Assembly (NCBI RefSeq): GCF_028657945.1
Contig: NZ_CP059693.1
Coordinates: 124,001 to 188,000, forward strand
DNA from: Thalassomonas haliotis
Lineage (GTDB): Bacteria; Pseudomonadota; Gammaproteobacteria; Enterobacterales; Alteromonadaceae
Reading direction: 5' to 3'
DNA length: 64,000 nucleotides
A program made the translations under genes and the position numbers. Positions 54,389 to 63,442 of this stretch are shown here, in pieces (within the stretch, counting starts at the first letter, position 1; every line of letters starts with the position of its first letter). Under the pieces are notes generated by a model. It saw only the letters and a program-made list of their open reading frames with translations, had not been told where the DNA came from and did no database searches.

Positions 54389-54644
54389 TTTATATGCTCC
54401 AGGCGCAAACTCACCGGTTAAGTTGATACCCTCTATGAGTTTGTATGTTCAAAATTCCAGCATAAGCCCAGGTTGCTAAAAGTCTTAGTTGCTATGACTC
54501 ATTTTGGTTATTTTCTTACAAAAAAAGATAAAAACCTGTGATCCAGGCCTTATTCCAGTTGCTCATGTAATAAAAACACACAAAATGTAAAAAAATTACA
54601 TTTTGTGCTTTACTTTCCTAGAGTGCTTACTCTATAATGAACTT

Positions 54645-54734
54645 GTTCCTAACGCGAACGCTTGTTGTAATTTTTTGTATATTCTAGCTTTCCTCATAGC
54701 TATATGCCGATAGTCTGACTGTCGGCTTTTTTTT
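54645..54734 (+). ncRNA. Candidate small RNA downstream of polA
   Basis: TTTACT (54609-54614), 18-base spacer and TATAAT (54633-54638) form a sigma-70 promoter. About 90 bases later GCCGATAG, TCTGA, CTGTCGGC and eight T form a terminator (54706-54734). Between are a GTTC/GAAC hairpin and a CTAGC/TAGCT-flanked loop with CTTTCCTC, a typical anti-Shine-Dalgarno seed. No ORF. The place, after polA, is where spf (Spot 42) lies in relatives, but primary sequence similarity to Spot 42 is not evident. Confidence 0.5.
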
Positions 54735-54823
54735 GTCCAAAATTCAGTAAAATGCCGGTTTAATGAAAATTGATGTTTTATTACATATATTTGTCAGGCA
54801 GGAAAAATAGCAATATCCGTGCT

Positions 54824-55822
54824 CTATTGCTCAGGCTGGTCTCTGGCCTGCTCACTCTCTTTTTGCTGTAGCCGCTGCAGTGCCTGGGGAAAGTGGTCAT
54901 CCACCGCTTCTGCTGCGGTAAGCATATTCAGGTGATCGTAATCGAGCTTGTTGCCCGCTTTTTTACTGAGCAGCTGGTAGCTGGCATGTTTCAGGCAAGA
55001 CTCAGACATAAATAATTTCACATCGCTGCGGTGCCCCAGGCTGAAATCCCGGATGGCGGCAAAATAGTGGATCGGCGGCAGCACCAGGTTTTTAGCAGCC
55101 TGGCCGTAATCGAAGTGATCGTCGCTGTCATGCCAGTGATCGTTTTTGACCCAGGAGACACATTGCCTGTGGGTCTTTAAAGTTTCGTTATCGGCGCCGA
55201 ATTTGAGCTTTTTGGCCGGCAGATAACCAAAAGATTTACTGAGCAGCGGGCTAAAGCGGTTCCAGAAAAATTCTATTTTCAACAGGCGTTCGAGGTTTTT
55301 GACCCGGACCCGGCGCTTGCTGCCAAAATAAACGCCGCTGATCACTTTGTCGATCAGCTGGGGAAAGCGCAGCAGCATGGCATTGAGGTAAACCCCGCCC
55401 CAGGAGTGGGCTGCCAGGTGCAGTTTGGGCTGCTGGCTGTGCTCAAGAATAAAATTGATGATCGCCGGTAAATCGTGGCAAATGGTTTCGGTTTGGCCAT
55501 GTAAGCTATGTTTGCTTATTTTGGGCGTGCTTTTGCCGACGCCGCGCAAGTCTGCTACATAGACCTGGTAACCCTGTTTGGCCAGATAGCTGCCGAACCC
55601 TTTGCCGCTGGGGTGATAAAAGATGCGGCCGTCTTCGACCATGCCATGCACCATTAATACCGGCAGGCCTTTTTTATCTTGGCTCCCTGACTTGGCTTTA
55701 TTGATGGACATCAGGTGTAGCCGGCTGCCGCAGGGCAGGGGAAGATAAAGAGATAGATATAACATAACCGTGCTTACCAGGATAAAAATGAAGTGTTCTT
55801 TAGTGCCGGGCTTACGGATCAC
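54824..55822 (-). CDS. Alpha/beta hydrolase, membrane-anchored
   Basis: 332 residues. An N-terminal hydrophobic segment (FIFILVSTVMLYLSLYLPLP) anchors or exports it. Catalytic elbow LAAHSWGGVYLNAML gives the nucleophile Ser; VHGMVEDGRIFYHPSGKGF carries the oxyanion loop; HYFAAIRDFSLG and YDHLNMLTA provide probable Asp and His. Lipase/esterase or acyltransferase activity is likely; the substrate is unknown. No operon partner is clear. Confidence 0.78.
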   Translation of the reverse strand: MIRKPGTKEHFIFILVSTVMLYLSLYLPLPCGSRLHLMSINKAKSGSQDKKGLPVLMVHGMVEDGRIFYHPSGKGFGSYLAKQGYQVYVADLRGVGKSTPKISKHSLHGQTETICHDLPAIINFILEHSQQPKLHLAAHSWGGVYLNAMLLRFPQLIDKVISGVYFGSKRRVRVKNLERLLKIEFFWNRFSPLLSKSFGYLPAKKLKFGADNETLKTHRQCVSWVKNDHWHDSDDHFDYGQAAKNLVLPPIHYFAAIRDFSLGHRSDVKLFMSESCLKHASYQLLSKKAGNKLDYDHLNMLTAAEAVDDHFPQALQRLQQKESEQARDQPEQ

Positions 55823-55932
55823 AGCAGCAAAGAACAGGTACTACCAGTTACTATACTGATTGCCGCTAAAAAGCACAATCACCCTATTCGGGTCTTTGCT
55901 GCTTATGCTGATGTTATCTCGGGGGAAGCCTG

Positions 55933-56388
55933 CTATTTTACCTGCCAGCGTAAATTGTCATTAAGAAAAACCGCGACCTGGCGGTCGGCATTGTCTTCCA
56001 GATCTTCCTGGTCGTCATCCCAGCCGTGATAGCTGTGGTTGTTGATGGCGGTCAGGTTATAAACCTGGCTGTCGTAGGGGAAGGTTTCCCCCGGGGCGGC
56101 ATTCTCTATCATCACGTATTCGTCGTTATCGTCAAAATACTCATTAACTGCGTTCAGCAGCTCTTGCTCTGTGTTGATTTGCTCCAGGTTGAGTTCTGTG
56201 ATGCAGATCTTATCCTTATCTCTGATTTTTATATGCAGCCCCCGGTTATGGGGGCTGTTGAGGGGGTAGCTGACATCCCGGTTAATATTCACCAGCAGTT
56301 CAACATCCTGCGCCTTTATCCGGGTGGGGATAATAGTCGTAGCGTGTACTTTATGGCCGCTGTCATCGATTTTGTAACCTAATTCCAT
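55933..56388 (-). CDS. Unknown acidic protein downstream of chemoreceptor
   Basis: 151 residues; strong ribosome site (AAGGAG, eight bases before ATG). No signal or membrane helix. The end is very acidic (HGWDDDQEDLEDNADRQ). The pattern of beta strands (ATTIIPTRIKAQDVELLVNI, GLHIKIRDKDKICITEL) suggests a small all-beta domain. It starts 27 bases after the chemoreceptor stop, so probably one operon. I do not recognise it. Confidence 0.6.
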   Translation of the reverse strand: MELGYKIDDSGHKVHATTIIPTRIKAQDVELLVNINRDVSYPLNSPHNRGLHIKIRDKDKICITELNLEQINTEQELLNAVNEYFDDNDEYVMIENAAPGETFPYDSQVYNLTAINNHSYHGWDDDQEDLEDNADRQVAVFLNDNLRWQVK

Positions 56389-56415
56389 GGTTGAAGCTCC
56401 TTTGTTATTTCCTCC

Positions 56416-58392
56416 TTATACTTTAAAGGCTCCGGTGACATCCTGCAATGTGGTGGCCAGTTGTGCCTGCTCAATTGCCGTGGCGGCAATCTGGCTGGCG
56501 CCCGTGGTGGAGGCCATAGATTTTTGCTCAATATTGACAACACTTTTAGCCACTTCCTGGCTCACGGTTGCCTGTTCTTCTACCGAAAAGGCAACTTGAT
56601 TGATCATTTCAAAAATGCCGCTGACAGACTCGCTGATCTCCTTCAGGCTTTGTTCTACTTTCATAGAGCCTTCAACGGCCTGGCTGGCTTTGCCTTTACT
56701 GGACTCAATGACACTGAAAGCGGAATTGACGTCGGTTTGCAATGAACCGATAAAGCTTTCTATTTCTGTGGTGGATTCCTGGGTGCGTTGTGCCAGGGTT
56801 CTGACTTCATCGGCAACCACAGCAAAACCACGCCCTTGCTCTCCGGCCCTGGCTGCTTCAATGGCGGCATTCAGGGCCAGCAGGTTAGTCTGTTCTGCCA
56901 CGGATTTGATCACATCAACCACTTGGGTAATATTGGTGCTGCTTTGATGTAATTTCGTCATTCTTTCCGTTAAATGATTGATTTCATTCGCAAGGCTTTC
57001 AATTGCCTGGTAAGACTCCTGTACAACCTGAACCCCTTGCTGTGCCTGTTCATCGCTGGCTTTGGCCGAGTCTGCCGCAAGCTGGGTATTGGCGGCCATT
57101 TCATTGGCATTTGAGGACAGTTCTTCGACTGCGGTGGCGATAACGCCGAGTTCGTCCTGCTGCTCTGCCATGGCGTTTGAATTATGCTCGCAGGTGGTCG
57201 AGGTTTGTTGTGCGGTGGCGGCCAGGGAAGATGTTGAGGATGAAATCTCTCTGATGGCGGCGGTAAATTTCCCCAGGGTGAGATTAAGGTTTGAAGATAT
57301 TTGTCCCAATTCGCTTTTATTGGACAGTTTTGCCTGTACCGTCAGGTCATTGTTGTTCCTGACCTGGGTCATCACTGTGGTCAGGTCAACGACACCTGCG
57401 CTTAATTCCTTGATAATGTAGATGCTTATACCGCTTGCGGCCACAATCAGTACGGTGCTGAGTAAAATATTCAGCAGCATGGATTGTTTGGCGTCATCCC
57501 TGACGGTATTGGTCAATGACATCAGCGAGTCGCTGAGCTGGTTTTCAATTTTTTTCAGTTGGCCGATGCGATTGGTCGATTGGGTAAACCAGTGTTTAGC
57601 ATCGACGGTAAAGGGAGAGGAGTTTTGGTTGGCAATGGCTCTTAAGCGGGTAACCTCTTTGACCGCGGGATTATCCAGCTGCTGCTGATAAAAGCGCTGA
57701 TTTTCGGGATTGGTAAAGGCGTTAAAATTGCTGAAGTAAATGTTTTGTTCCGATACCAGGGTGATAAATTTTGCCAACAGGCCATCAGCGAAATGGCCGC
57801 GGGAAAAGGTGTTGCTCAATACCGCCCGCTCGACACCGGCCCTTTCTTTTCCTTCTAAAAAGTTATAATAGGCAATGGTTTCCCGGGTTACTTCAGGATG
57901 CGAGCTGATTTTTGCAATCAGGGGGGAAACACTGATCAATGCTTTGTTCAGGTTGCCAAAAAACCTTAGTACTTCTGATATCTGAATTGCTTGAGTATCG
58001 ACTCTACGCCTGAGTTGGCGCAGCTGCTCAAGCCGGTCGACTATGTCTGAATTTAACAAATTGACTTGTCGCTGGAATTGGTTGTCTTGCCAATAACGGC
58101 TGTGCTGATCAATTTTGGAGTCTGTAACTTCTCTTTGCTGGCTGAGTTCAGTGGCAAACCGTTTTCCCTTTGAACCGAGGAAGACCGCAGACATGCCGCG
58201 TTCTTTTTGCAGTTCATGCACCAGTTCGCTGTAAACCACGGAAAGTTGAGCGAGCCGGGTCAGCTGTGAAGCTTCATTTGTGGTGGCGGCGCTTTGAATT
58301 ATAGAGGAAAGGCTAAACCATAAGAAACCCAGCAAGGGCAGGGTTAACAGCATGATGATTTTGAGCTTAAACGAAATATCTGAAAATTTCAT
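56416..58392 (-). CDS. Methyl-accepting chemotaxis protein with NIT-type sensor
   Basis: 658 residues. TM1 about 12-32; the periplasmic part contains a NIT domain ([39 protein letters not shown] and [13 protein letters not shown]), a nitrate/nitrite-sensing type. TM2 near 306-326, HAMP, then the methyl-accepting domain with [20 protein letters not shown] and [20 protein letters not shown]. It may sense nitrate or related ligands, but the ligand is unproven. Confidence 0.9.
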   Translation of the reverse strand: MKFSDISFKLKIIMLLTLPLLGFLWFSLSSIIQSAATTNEASQLTRLAQLSVVYSELVHELQKERGMSAVFLGSKGKRFATELSQQREVTDSKIDQHSRYWQDNQFQRQVNLLNSDIVDRLEQLRQLRRRVDTQAIQISEVLRFFGNLNKALISVSPLIAKISSHPEVTRETIAYYNFLEGKERAGVERAVLSNTFSRGHFADGLLAKFITLVSEQNIYFSNFNAFTNPENQRFYQQQLDNPAVKEVTRLRAIANQNSSPFTVDAKHWFTQSTNRIGQLKKIENQLSDSLMSLTNTVRDDAKQSMLLNILLSTVLIVAASGISIYIIKELSAGVVDLTTVMTQVRNNNDLTVQAKLSNKSELGQISSNLNLTLGKFTAAIREISSSTSSLAATAQQTSTTCEHNSNAMAEQQDELGVIATAVEELSSNANEMAANTQLAADSAKASDEQAQQGVQVVQESYQAIESLANEINHLTERMTKLHQSSTNITQVVDVIKSVAEQTNLLALNAAIEAARAGEQGRGFAVVADEVRTLAQRTQESTTEIESFIGSLQTDVNSAFSVIESSKGKASQAVEGSMKVEQSLKEISESVSGIFEMINQVAFSVEEQATVSQEVAKSVVNIEQKSMASTTGASQIAATAIEQAQLATTLQDVTGAFKV

Positions 58393-58753
58393 ATGAATCC
58401 CTTCTATCCGTTGGTGTTGTTGATCTTAGCGAAACGGGTCGACAGCCGTATCTGACCCATGCTAAATGCAAGTTTAGTTGGTATTTGCCATTTGAGGTAA
58501 TGAGTTGGCTTGTTCTTTGTCTGTTTCAGAGTCGCTTTTGCCTAACCTGCTTAATTTATTGCTTTTTAATTGCTGTTGAAAAATTTTTTATTAAAAGTTG
58601 CCAATAATTTAACCCCATTTGCCCTGGTTATGCGTTTAACCTATAAGCAAGCATAACAGCCGGGGGCTTGCCGTGTGATCACACCTCGCTTGATGTTTCA
58701 GGGAAATAAACATCATGAGCTAATCAAGTTAACAAGATTTACGAGGAATCAGC
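58393..58753. other. Divergent intergenic region, chemoreceptor / TonB cluster
   Basis: 360 bases carrying both promoters. A T/A-rich block lies near 58555-58610. No RNA or repeat was recognised. Confidence 0.35.
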
Positions 58754-59353
58754 ATGAAAAGAACAATTGTCTTAATGCCGCTAGCGGGAATGATAACCTT
58801 TGGTTTATTTGCCTTTATGGCTTTTTTAATCCGCAATGATCAGCTTACTCCTATTGTGGAGGAGCCTGTGCCTGTGATTGAGGTGGCGCAAACTCCGGAA
58901 GATTCAGAGGTGGAAACGAAGCCGAAAACAGTATTGCAGCCGCCGGTGCCGCCAACGCCTATGCCGAGAAGCAAGGTGATGCCGACTCAGGCGGGCATGG
59001 ACACTGGTTTTGTCTACCAGCCGGCGACGCTTGATTTAGGAAACAGCGTCAGTACCGGTATTTTTGACGGCGCCCCTGATACCGATGCCAGGCCGATAGT
59101 ACAGATCCCGCCTAAATATCCGATGGCGGCCCTGAGCAGCGGTACTGAAGGTTGGGTATTGCTGGCTTTTGATATCAACCCCTTGGGCGGGGTAGAAAAT
59201 GTTAAAGTGCTGGAGGCAAATCCTAAGCGGATTTTTAACCAGGCGGCGAAGCAGGCATTAAGAAAGTGGAAGTATCGTGCTAAATTAGTCGACGGTACGG
59301 CTGTGGCGCAGAAGAACCTGACGGTGCAATTAGATTTTAATATGGAAACCTGA
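58754..59353 (+). CDS. TonB-family protein (energy-transducer type), first
   Basis: 199 residues; GAGGAATC precedes ATG. A TM helix (about 5-25, IVLMPLAGMITFGLFAFMAFLI), a Pro-rich periplasmic spacer (QPPVPPTPMPRS), and a TonB C-terminal domain (PIVQIPPKYPMAALSSGTEGWVLLAFDINPLGGVENVKVLEANP, LRKWKYRAK). The cytoplasmic N-terminal S-H-L-S type motif of classic TonB is missing. Next gene starts one base after its stop. Confidence 0.85.
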   Translation: MKRTIVLMPLAGMITFGLFAFMAFLIRNDQLTPIVEEPVPVIEVAQTPEDSEVETKPKTVLQPPVPPTPMPRSKVMPTQAGMDTGFVYQPATLDLGNSVSTGIFDGAPDTDARPIVQIPPKYPMAALSSGTEGWVLLAFDINPLGGVENVKVLEANPKRIFNQAAKQALRKWKYRAKLVDGTAVAQKNLTVQLDFNMET

Positions 59354-59354
59354 T

Positions 59355-59921
59355 TTGAAGTTACCTGCAAAAATAAGGGGTTGGTTTAATCCAAGTGCCA
59401 ACCCTGAAAAATTATGGGCTCATTATATTGCCACCAATAACAAGCAGTCGCTGGCGTTATTGGTGGAGCAATTTAACCTGCCGCTTTATCACTACTTAGT
59501 AAGCCAGTCGGATAAAGAGTTGGCGCAAGATGTACTGCAAACCAGCTGGTTAAAGGTTATGAAGGTAACGCAAAGCAGCAAAGCACATACCAATATTAAA
59601 AGCTGGCTGTTCGCCATTGCCCGTAATACGCTGATCGATGAACTTCGCCGTCGGCAAAGGTGGCAATGGCAGGATGTTGAACAGCAGTTGTTAACGGGTG
59701 AGTCACTGGAAAAAGAATATGAATTTAGCGATAGGCTGGTTAAATTTAACCGGGTGGTTGACCAGCTGCCTTTTTTTCAGCGGGAAGTGTTTATTCTCCA
59801 GCAGGAAGGTTTTTCCCTGTTGGAAATTTGTCAGCTGACCGATGAAAGTTTTGAAACGGTGAAAAGCCGTTTACGTTATGCCCGGAGCAATATTAAAAAA
59901 CTAATGGGGCCTGAGCTATGA
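59355..59921 (+). CDS. ECF sigma factor
   Basis: 188 residues from TTG 59355, right after the previous stop (translational coupling). Region 2: LAQDVLQTSWLKVMKVTQ and IKSWLFAIARNTLIDELRRRQRWQW. Region 4: VDQLPFFQREVFILQQEGFSLLEICQLTDESFETVKSRLRYARSNIKKLM. It probably directs a small stress or uptake regulon. Its stop overlaps the next ATG. Confidence 0.88.
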   Translation: MKLPAKIRGWFNPSANPEKLWAHYIATNNKQSLALLVEQFNLPLYHYLVSQSDKELAQDVLQTSWLKVMKVTQSSKAHTNIKSWLFAIARNTLIDELRRRQRWQWQDVEQQLLTGESLEKEYEFSDRLVKFNRVVDQLPFFQREVFILQQEGFSLLEICQLTDESFETVKSRLRYARSNIKKLMGPEL

Positions 59922-60697
59922 AGGGGGCGGAGAACACATTTGCCAAGGGTCAAGGTAAAGACATGAACAATGACAGCGAACAAGGGGGGCTGGCTTTTGA
60001 GCAGGAAATACACGCCCTGTACCGGCAGAGGAAAAATCAGTTGCAGCCTCCTGAGATCAAGTTATCCGGACAAGGCTTGTCCCGTCGGTATTACCTTGCC
60101 TGGATGCGGCCCCTGATGCTCTTATTGAGCGGCGGTGTTATCTCTTTTGGCTTGATGGCGCTGGTGAGCCATTTTGCCGGTCATCAGCTGCAAACTCAGG
60201 TTTTGCCGGAGTCGGAGCAAAGCATAATCCAGCTGGCACCCGAGCCTGAACCAGAGGAGCAGCAAGCCGTGATTGCGGTTGCAGCACCTTTGCCGCCAAA
60301 AATTGTGCCTCAGCCGCCTGAAGTTTCACCGGCACTGGCGGCGGAGCGCCACCAGCAAGTAGATAACAGCGGGGAATTTAACTGGCAGGTAAATATCGGC
60401 CAGGAAACAGCTTTGCCTGAGCTTGAGCGGCCGGGAATGATATTAACTCCCACCTATAAAGTGATGCCGGCATATTCGCTAAAAGCGCGGAAAAAAGGAC
60501 AGCAAGGGGAGGTGAAGCTTGGCTATAAAATCAATCAAGCCGGACAAGTCACTGATATTGTGGTGATAGATGCCAGCGTTGACCGTGAGCTACAAAAATT
60601 GTCCCGCCAGGCTCTGGCCAAATGGCGTTATCAGGCAGGAAGCGATGCAGGGCGGCAACACCAGGTGGTTTTTGAATTTAAGCTCAATGACGGTTAG
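59918..60697 (+). CDS. TonB-like membrane protein, possible anti-sigma, second
   Basis: 259 residues from ATG 59918 overlapping the sigma stop by four bases, or 244 from ATG 59963 with AAGGTAAAGAC upstream. An N-terminal cytoplasmic part (~60 residues, FEQEIHALYRQRKNQLQPPEI), one TM (about 63-84), a Glu/Pro spacer (PEPEPEEQQA, PPLPPKIVPQPPE) and a TonB C-terminal domain (YSLKARKKGQQGEVKLGYKINQAGQVTDIVV). A cytoplasmic helical piece in front of a TM right after an ECF sigma gene suggests anti-sigma function fused to TonB. Confidence 0.78.
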   Translation: MKGAENTFAKGQGKDMNNDSEQGGLAFEQEIHALYRQRKNQLQPPEIKLSGQGLSRRYYLAWMRPLMLLLSGGVISFGLMALVSHFAGHQLQTQVLPESEQSIIQLAPEPEPEEQQAVIAVAAPLPPKIVPQPPEVSPALAAERHQQVDNSGEFNWQVNIGQETALPELERPGMILTPTYKVMPAYSLKARKKGQQGEVKLGYKINQAGQVTDIVVIDASVDRELQKLSRQALAKWRYQAGSDAGRQHQVVFEFKLNDG

Positions 60698-60813
60698 TTG
60701 AAACCAGGCACAAGCAGATGGGTAAATAGAAGATAAGCAAATAGCTGGCGGTCGATAACAGCTAAAAAATTATTAAGCTTTTGAAAATAAAATTAATCAG
60801 TAAGGATTACATT

Positions 60814-61515
60814 ATGCGTATATTAGTAGGTTTATGTCTGGCTATGTTCAGCTTTTCATCTTTGGCGGCAGCAATCCCGGACTCGCCCCATGTGTATGTG
60901 AAAGGCCGGGGGCAAATTTCAGTTTTGCCGGATCTCGCGGAGATCTCTTTTTCCGTGATCCGCCGCCACAGCGATTTAATTCAGGCAAAAAAAGAAGCCG
61001 ATACCTTATCCGCCAACATCATTAAAATTGCCGAAGAGTATGAAATTGCCAAAGAAGATATTTCCGCGTCAGAGCTGTTTATCCAGCAAGAAATGAAATA
61101 TGACCGTGAAACCGGAAAGCAAGTGATCACCGGCTTTAAGGTCAGCCGGAATATCCAGTTTTATCTTAAGAAAATTGATGTTTACTCTCGTTTGATGCAA
61201 AGCCTGGTGAATGCCGGTATTACCCAGATAAACGGCATCCAGATGATGGCGTCCAATGCCGAAGACCTGCAAAAGCAAGCGCAGAAACTGGCTATTGCCG
61301 ATGCCAGGGCGGCGGCAGAAGAGCTGGCTGACGGTTTTGAAGTGAAAATAGCCAGGCTTTACCGGGCCGCCAAAGAGCCGATCCGCGGAGAACAGCCTTA
61401 TGCCACCATGGAGCGCATGAGGGATTCGGCGCCTGCCAATATAGTTGAAGGGGCGTTTGAACCCGGCTCTATTACCATAGAGCAGGTGGTTTATGCGGTA
61501 TACCTGATCGAATAA
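60814..61515 (+). CDS. SIMPL-domain (DUF541) periplasmic protein
   Basis: 233 residues from ATG 60814, with AAGGA before it; an in-frame TTG at 60781 is not used. Signal peptide (MFSFSSLAAA, about residue 20). SIMPL domain: VYVKGRGQISVLPDLAEISFSVIRRHSDLIQAKKEADTLSANI, and LRTVYAGITQINGIQMMAS-type later strand (NAGITQINGI). Related proteins act in oxidative-stress defence, mechanism unclear. It follows the TonB/sigma cluster on the same strand with an 116-base gap. Confidence 0.85.
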   Translation: MRILVGLCLAMFSFSSLAAAIPDSPHVYVKGRGQISVLPDLAEISFSVIRRHSDLIQAKKEADTLSANIIKIAEEYEIAKEDISASELFIQQEMKYDRETGKQVITGFKVSRNIQFYLKKIDVYSRLMQSLVNAGITQINGIQMMASNAEDLQKQAQKLAIADARAAAEELADGFEVKIARLYRAAKEPIRGEQPYATMERMRDSAPANIVEGAFEPGSITIEQVVYAVYLIE

Positions 61516-61825
61516 GGGATTGGTCCGGTTATGGTGAAATTGTTATAACCGGATCCTGATGTCTGGCAAAGCTGTTTATCGGCAAGCTGTAACTTCCTGT
61601 TAAATTAAGCAGCTGAACCGAATAAATAACAACCAGTTAAATGTGTTGTAACTGTAAGTATTATTTACAATTATTTTACTGATGTTTTTGCTCTTATATT
61701 TAGGTGCTTGTTTTTATTGTTCTTTTTATTTATGGCATTGAAGTTGCCTTGGTGTGATTAAAATGAAACTAAAAGGTTAATCTTTTTGGTTTGTAGTCAA
61801 TTTTATAAAAATAAAGGAACGTCCA
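61516..61825. other. Leader region of PEP-CTERM gene
   Basis: 310 bases, AT-rich, containing the sigma-54 type promoter at 61733-61747. Nothing else was recognised. Confidence 0.5.
61733..61747 (+). promoter_or_regulatory. Sigma-54 (-24/-12) promoter of PEP-CTERM gene
   Basis: TGGCATTGAAGTTGC matches TGGCAY-N5-TTGC; GG and GC are 10 bases apart as required. The predicted start (~61759) leaves a ~67-base leader before the GTG start. PEP-CTERM genes are often RpoN-dependent through PrsR. Confidence 0.65.
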
Positions 61826-62518
61826 GTGAAAAAATTATTTGCCTTAGTTGCCGTATTAGGTTTGAGTAGCCAAGTTAATGCCACCCCGATTGATTTGAGT
61901 AACTGGACAGAAACCCCGGGCGGTGACTGGACATTAGCAGCCGACGGCTCCAGCGTATTTCAGTCCACCAACGGTCAGCCAACCTATTTTTTGAGTGAAA
62001 ATACTTACATCAATACAGAATTCAACGGCACTTTTGGCGTTGAAACCAGCAGCGATGACGACTATATAGGTTTTGTTTTTGGCTATAACAACAGTGATGA
62101 CTATTTGTTATTTGACTGGAAGCAAGGAGAGCAATCTTCTGCCTATTCAGGTTTTACCCTGTCACAAATCAGCGGGTCTAACGTAGATTTATGGAGGCAT
62201 TCCGGCAGTGACCTTACTGTACTGGCATCCGATTACACCACTCGGGACAGTTTCAAAGGCTGGTTGGATAATACCAGTTATAACTTCACCCTGGATTTCA
62301 CCAGTTCCGGTATTCGTATTGATATCGATGGCAGCACTATATTTGATGTCGACGGTTCGTTCAGTGACGGCAAATTTGGTTTTTATAATTATTCACAATC
62401 ACAGGTCCGTTACAGCGGTTTTGAAGAAACTGTGAGTGAAACTGTGCCTGAGCCTTCTACTTTGGCTATATTTGCTTTAGGTATTATGGGGCTGGCTGTG
62501 CGTCGTTTCAGAAAATAA
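61826..62518 (+). CDS. PEP-CTERM sorting-domain protein
   Basis: 230 residues, GTG start with AAAGGAACG upstream. Signal peptide (LFALVAVLGLSSQVNA), a secreted beta-rich domain with many Asp/Ser/Thr/Gly (a jelly-roll or lectin-like look), and the C-terminal sorting signal VPEPSTLAIFALGIMGLAVRRFRK: PEP motif, membrane helix, basic tail. Exosortase would cut at the PEP motif and release or anchor it with exopolysaccharide. Confidence 0.92.
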   Translation: MKKLFALVAVLGLSSQVNATPIDLSNWTETPGGDWTLAADGSSVFQSTNGQPTYFLSENTYINTEFNGTFGVETSSDDDYIGFVFGYNNSDDYLLFDWKQGEQSSAYSGFTLSQISGSNVDLWRHSGSDLTVLASDYTTRDSFKGWLDNTSYNFTLDFTSSGIRIDIDGSTIFDVDGSFSDGKFGFYNYSQSQVRYSGFEETVSETVPEPSTLAIFALGIMGLAVRRFRK

Positions 62519-62544
62519 TCCGATATTTATTTTCTGTCAAAAAA

Positions 62545-62565
62545 AGCACTTTAGGTGCTTTTTTT
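62545..62565 (+). terminator. Rho-independent terminator after PEP-CTERM gene
   Basis: AGCAC, TTTA, GGTGCT followed by seven T; preceded by an A run, so it might act on both strands. Confidence 0.75.
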
Positions 62566-62989
62566 GTGTGACTTCGGCGGACAACTTTATTAAAGGCAGA
62601 TGCTATAAAATAAGCCAGGGTCAGCTCTGAACATAAAACACGCCCGAATGAAATAAGAGCAGCACTCCGAACACTAAGATACGCAACCAATTGAGGTCAT
62701 ATTCCGCTTGGTTTACTGTTGCTGCGCTTTTACGCTTTTGGGGCTTTAAAGTACGCCTTTGCTGGTGAGTGATTCAGTGAGTGCTAATAGTAGAAAATGG
62801 CGGAGAAATCAGACCGGGGCTGCATTTAATATTTATGTCAACCCTTGTTACCCCGGGAGTACTGAAAAAGAGGGATTGTTGGCCTGTTACAGGGCAACAA
62901 CAGGTAACGCAAACATAGCCAGTCACAGGTAAAAATCTTGCCGTCGCTTGCAAAAATACGCTGCTTAGCCAATAGCCGCTAACACATTG
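62566..62989. other. Intergenic region, nothing recognised
   Basis: About 420 bases between the PEP-CTERM terminator and the HxlR gene, without a credible ORF, hairpin or repeat. Confidence 0.4.
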
Positions 62990-63331
62990 TCAGGTTTCCA
63001 CCTTGGCATTTTCCAGATGTTGAATTCCCCATGTGTGCAGGGCATTGATTACAGGGACTAATGTTTTTCCATAGGGGGTCATAGAGTACTCAACTTTGGG
63101 CGGTATTTCCGGGTAGACCGTTCTCAATATTAAATTATCGGCTTCTAATTCCCGAAGCTGTTTGGTCAGCATTCGTTGGGTGATGTCTGGCATCAAGCGA
63201 CGCAGTTCGTTAAAACGATGTGTTTTAGTAAGCAAATGATAAAGAATGACTCCTTTCCACTTCCCTCCTATGGTATCCAGTGTCGCCTCAACAGGACAAC
63301 CTAAGTTGCAATTATAATCGCTGTGTTTCAT
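62990..63331 (-). CDS. HxlR-family transcriptional regulator
   Basis: 113 residues. Conserved CxV start (CPVEATLDTIGGKWKGVILYHLLTKTHRFNELRRLMPDITQRMLTKQLRELEADNLI) with the Cys12 (CPVEATL) typical of redox-sensing HxlR members; winged HTH follows. Divergent from an NAD(P)H oxidoreductase, 111 bases apart, a common regulator-target pairing. Confidence 0.9.
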   Translation of the reverse strand: MKHSDYNCNLGCPVEATLDTIGGKWKGVILYHLLTKTHRFNELRRLMPDITQRMLTKQLRELEADNLILRTVYPEIPPKVEYSMTPYGKTLVPVINALHTWGIQHLENAKVET

Positions 63332-63346
63332 CTTTTTTCACCTCAC

Positions 63347-63371
63347 GGTATACAAAAAGGTACTATATACC
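63347..63371. promoter_or_regulatory. Candidate HxlR operator
   Basis: GGTATA (63347-63352) and TATACC (63366-63371) form an inverted repeat with 13 bases between, in the divergent space. Position suggests HxlR binding. Confidence 0.4.
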
Positions 63372-63442
63372 AAAAATGTGCGTACTTATATTTATCGTGT
63401 ATATACATTATCCTGGCAATACTTTAATAGCCAAGGTGAATT

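Noticed and set aside
62508-62690. 60-codon minus-strand ORF after the PEP-CTERM gene
   Set aside because: Runs through the terminator, no ribosome site, no features.
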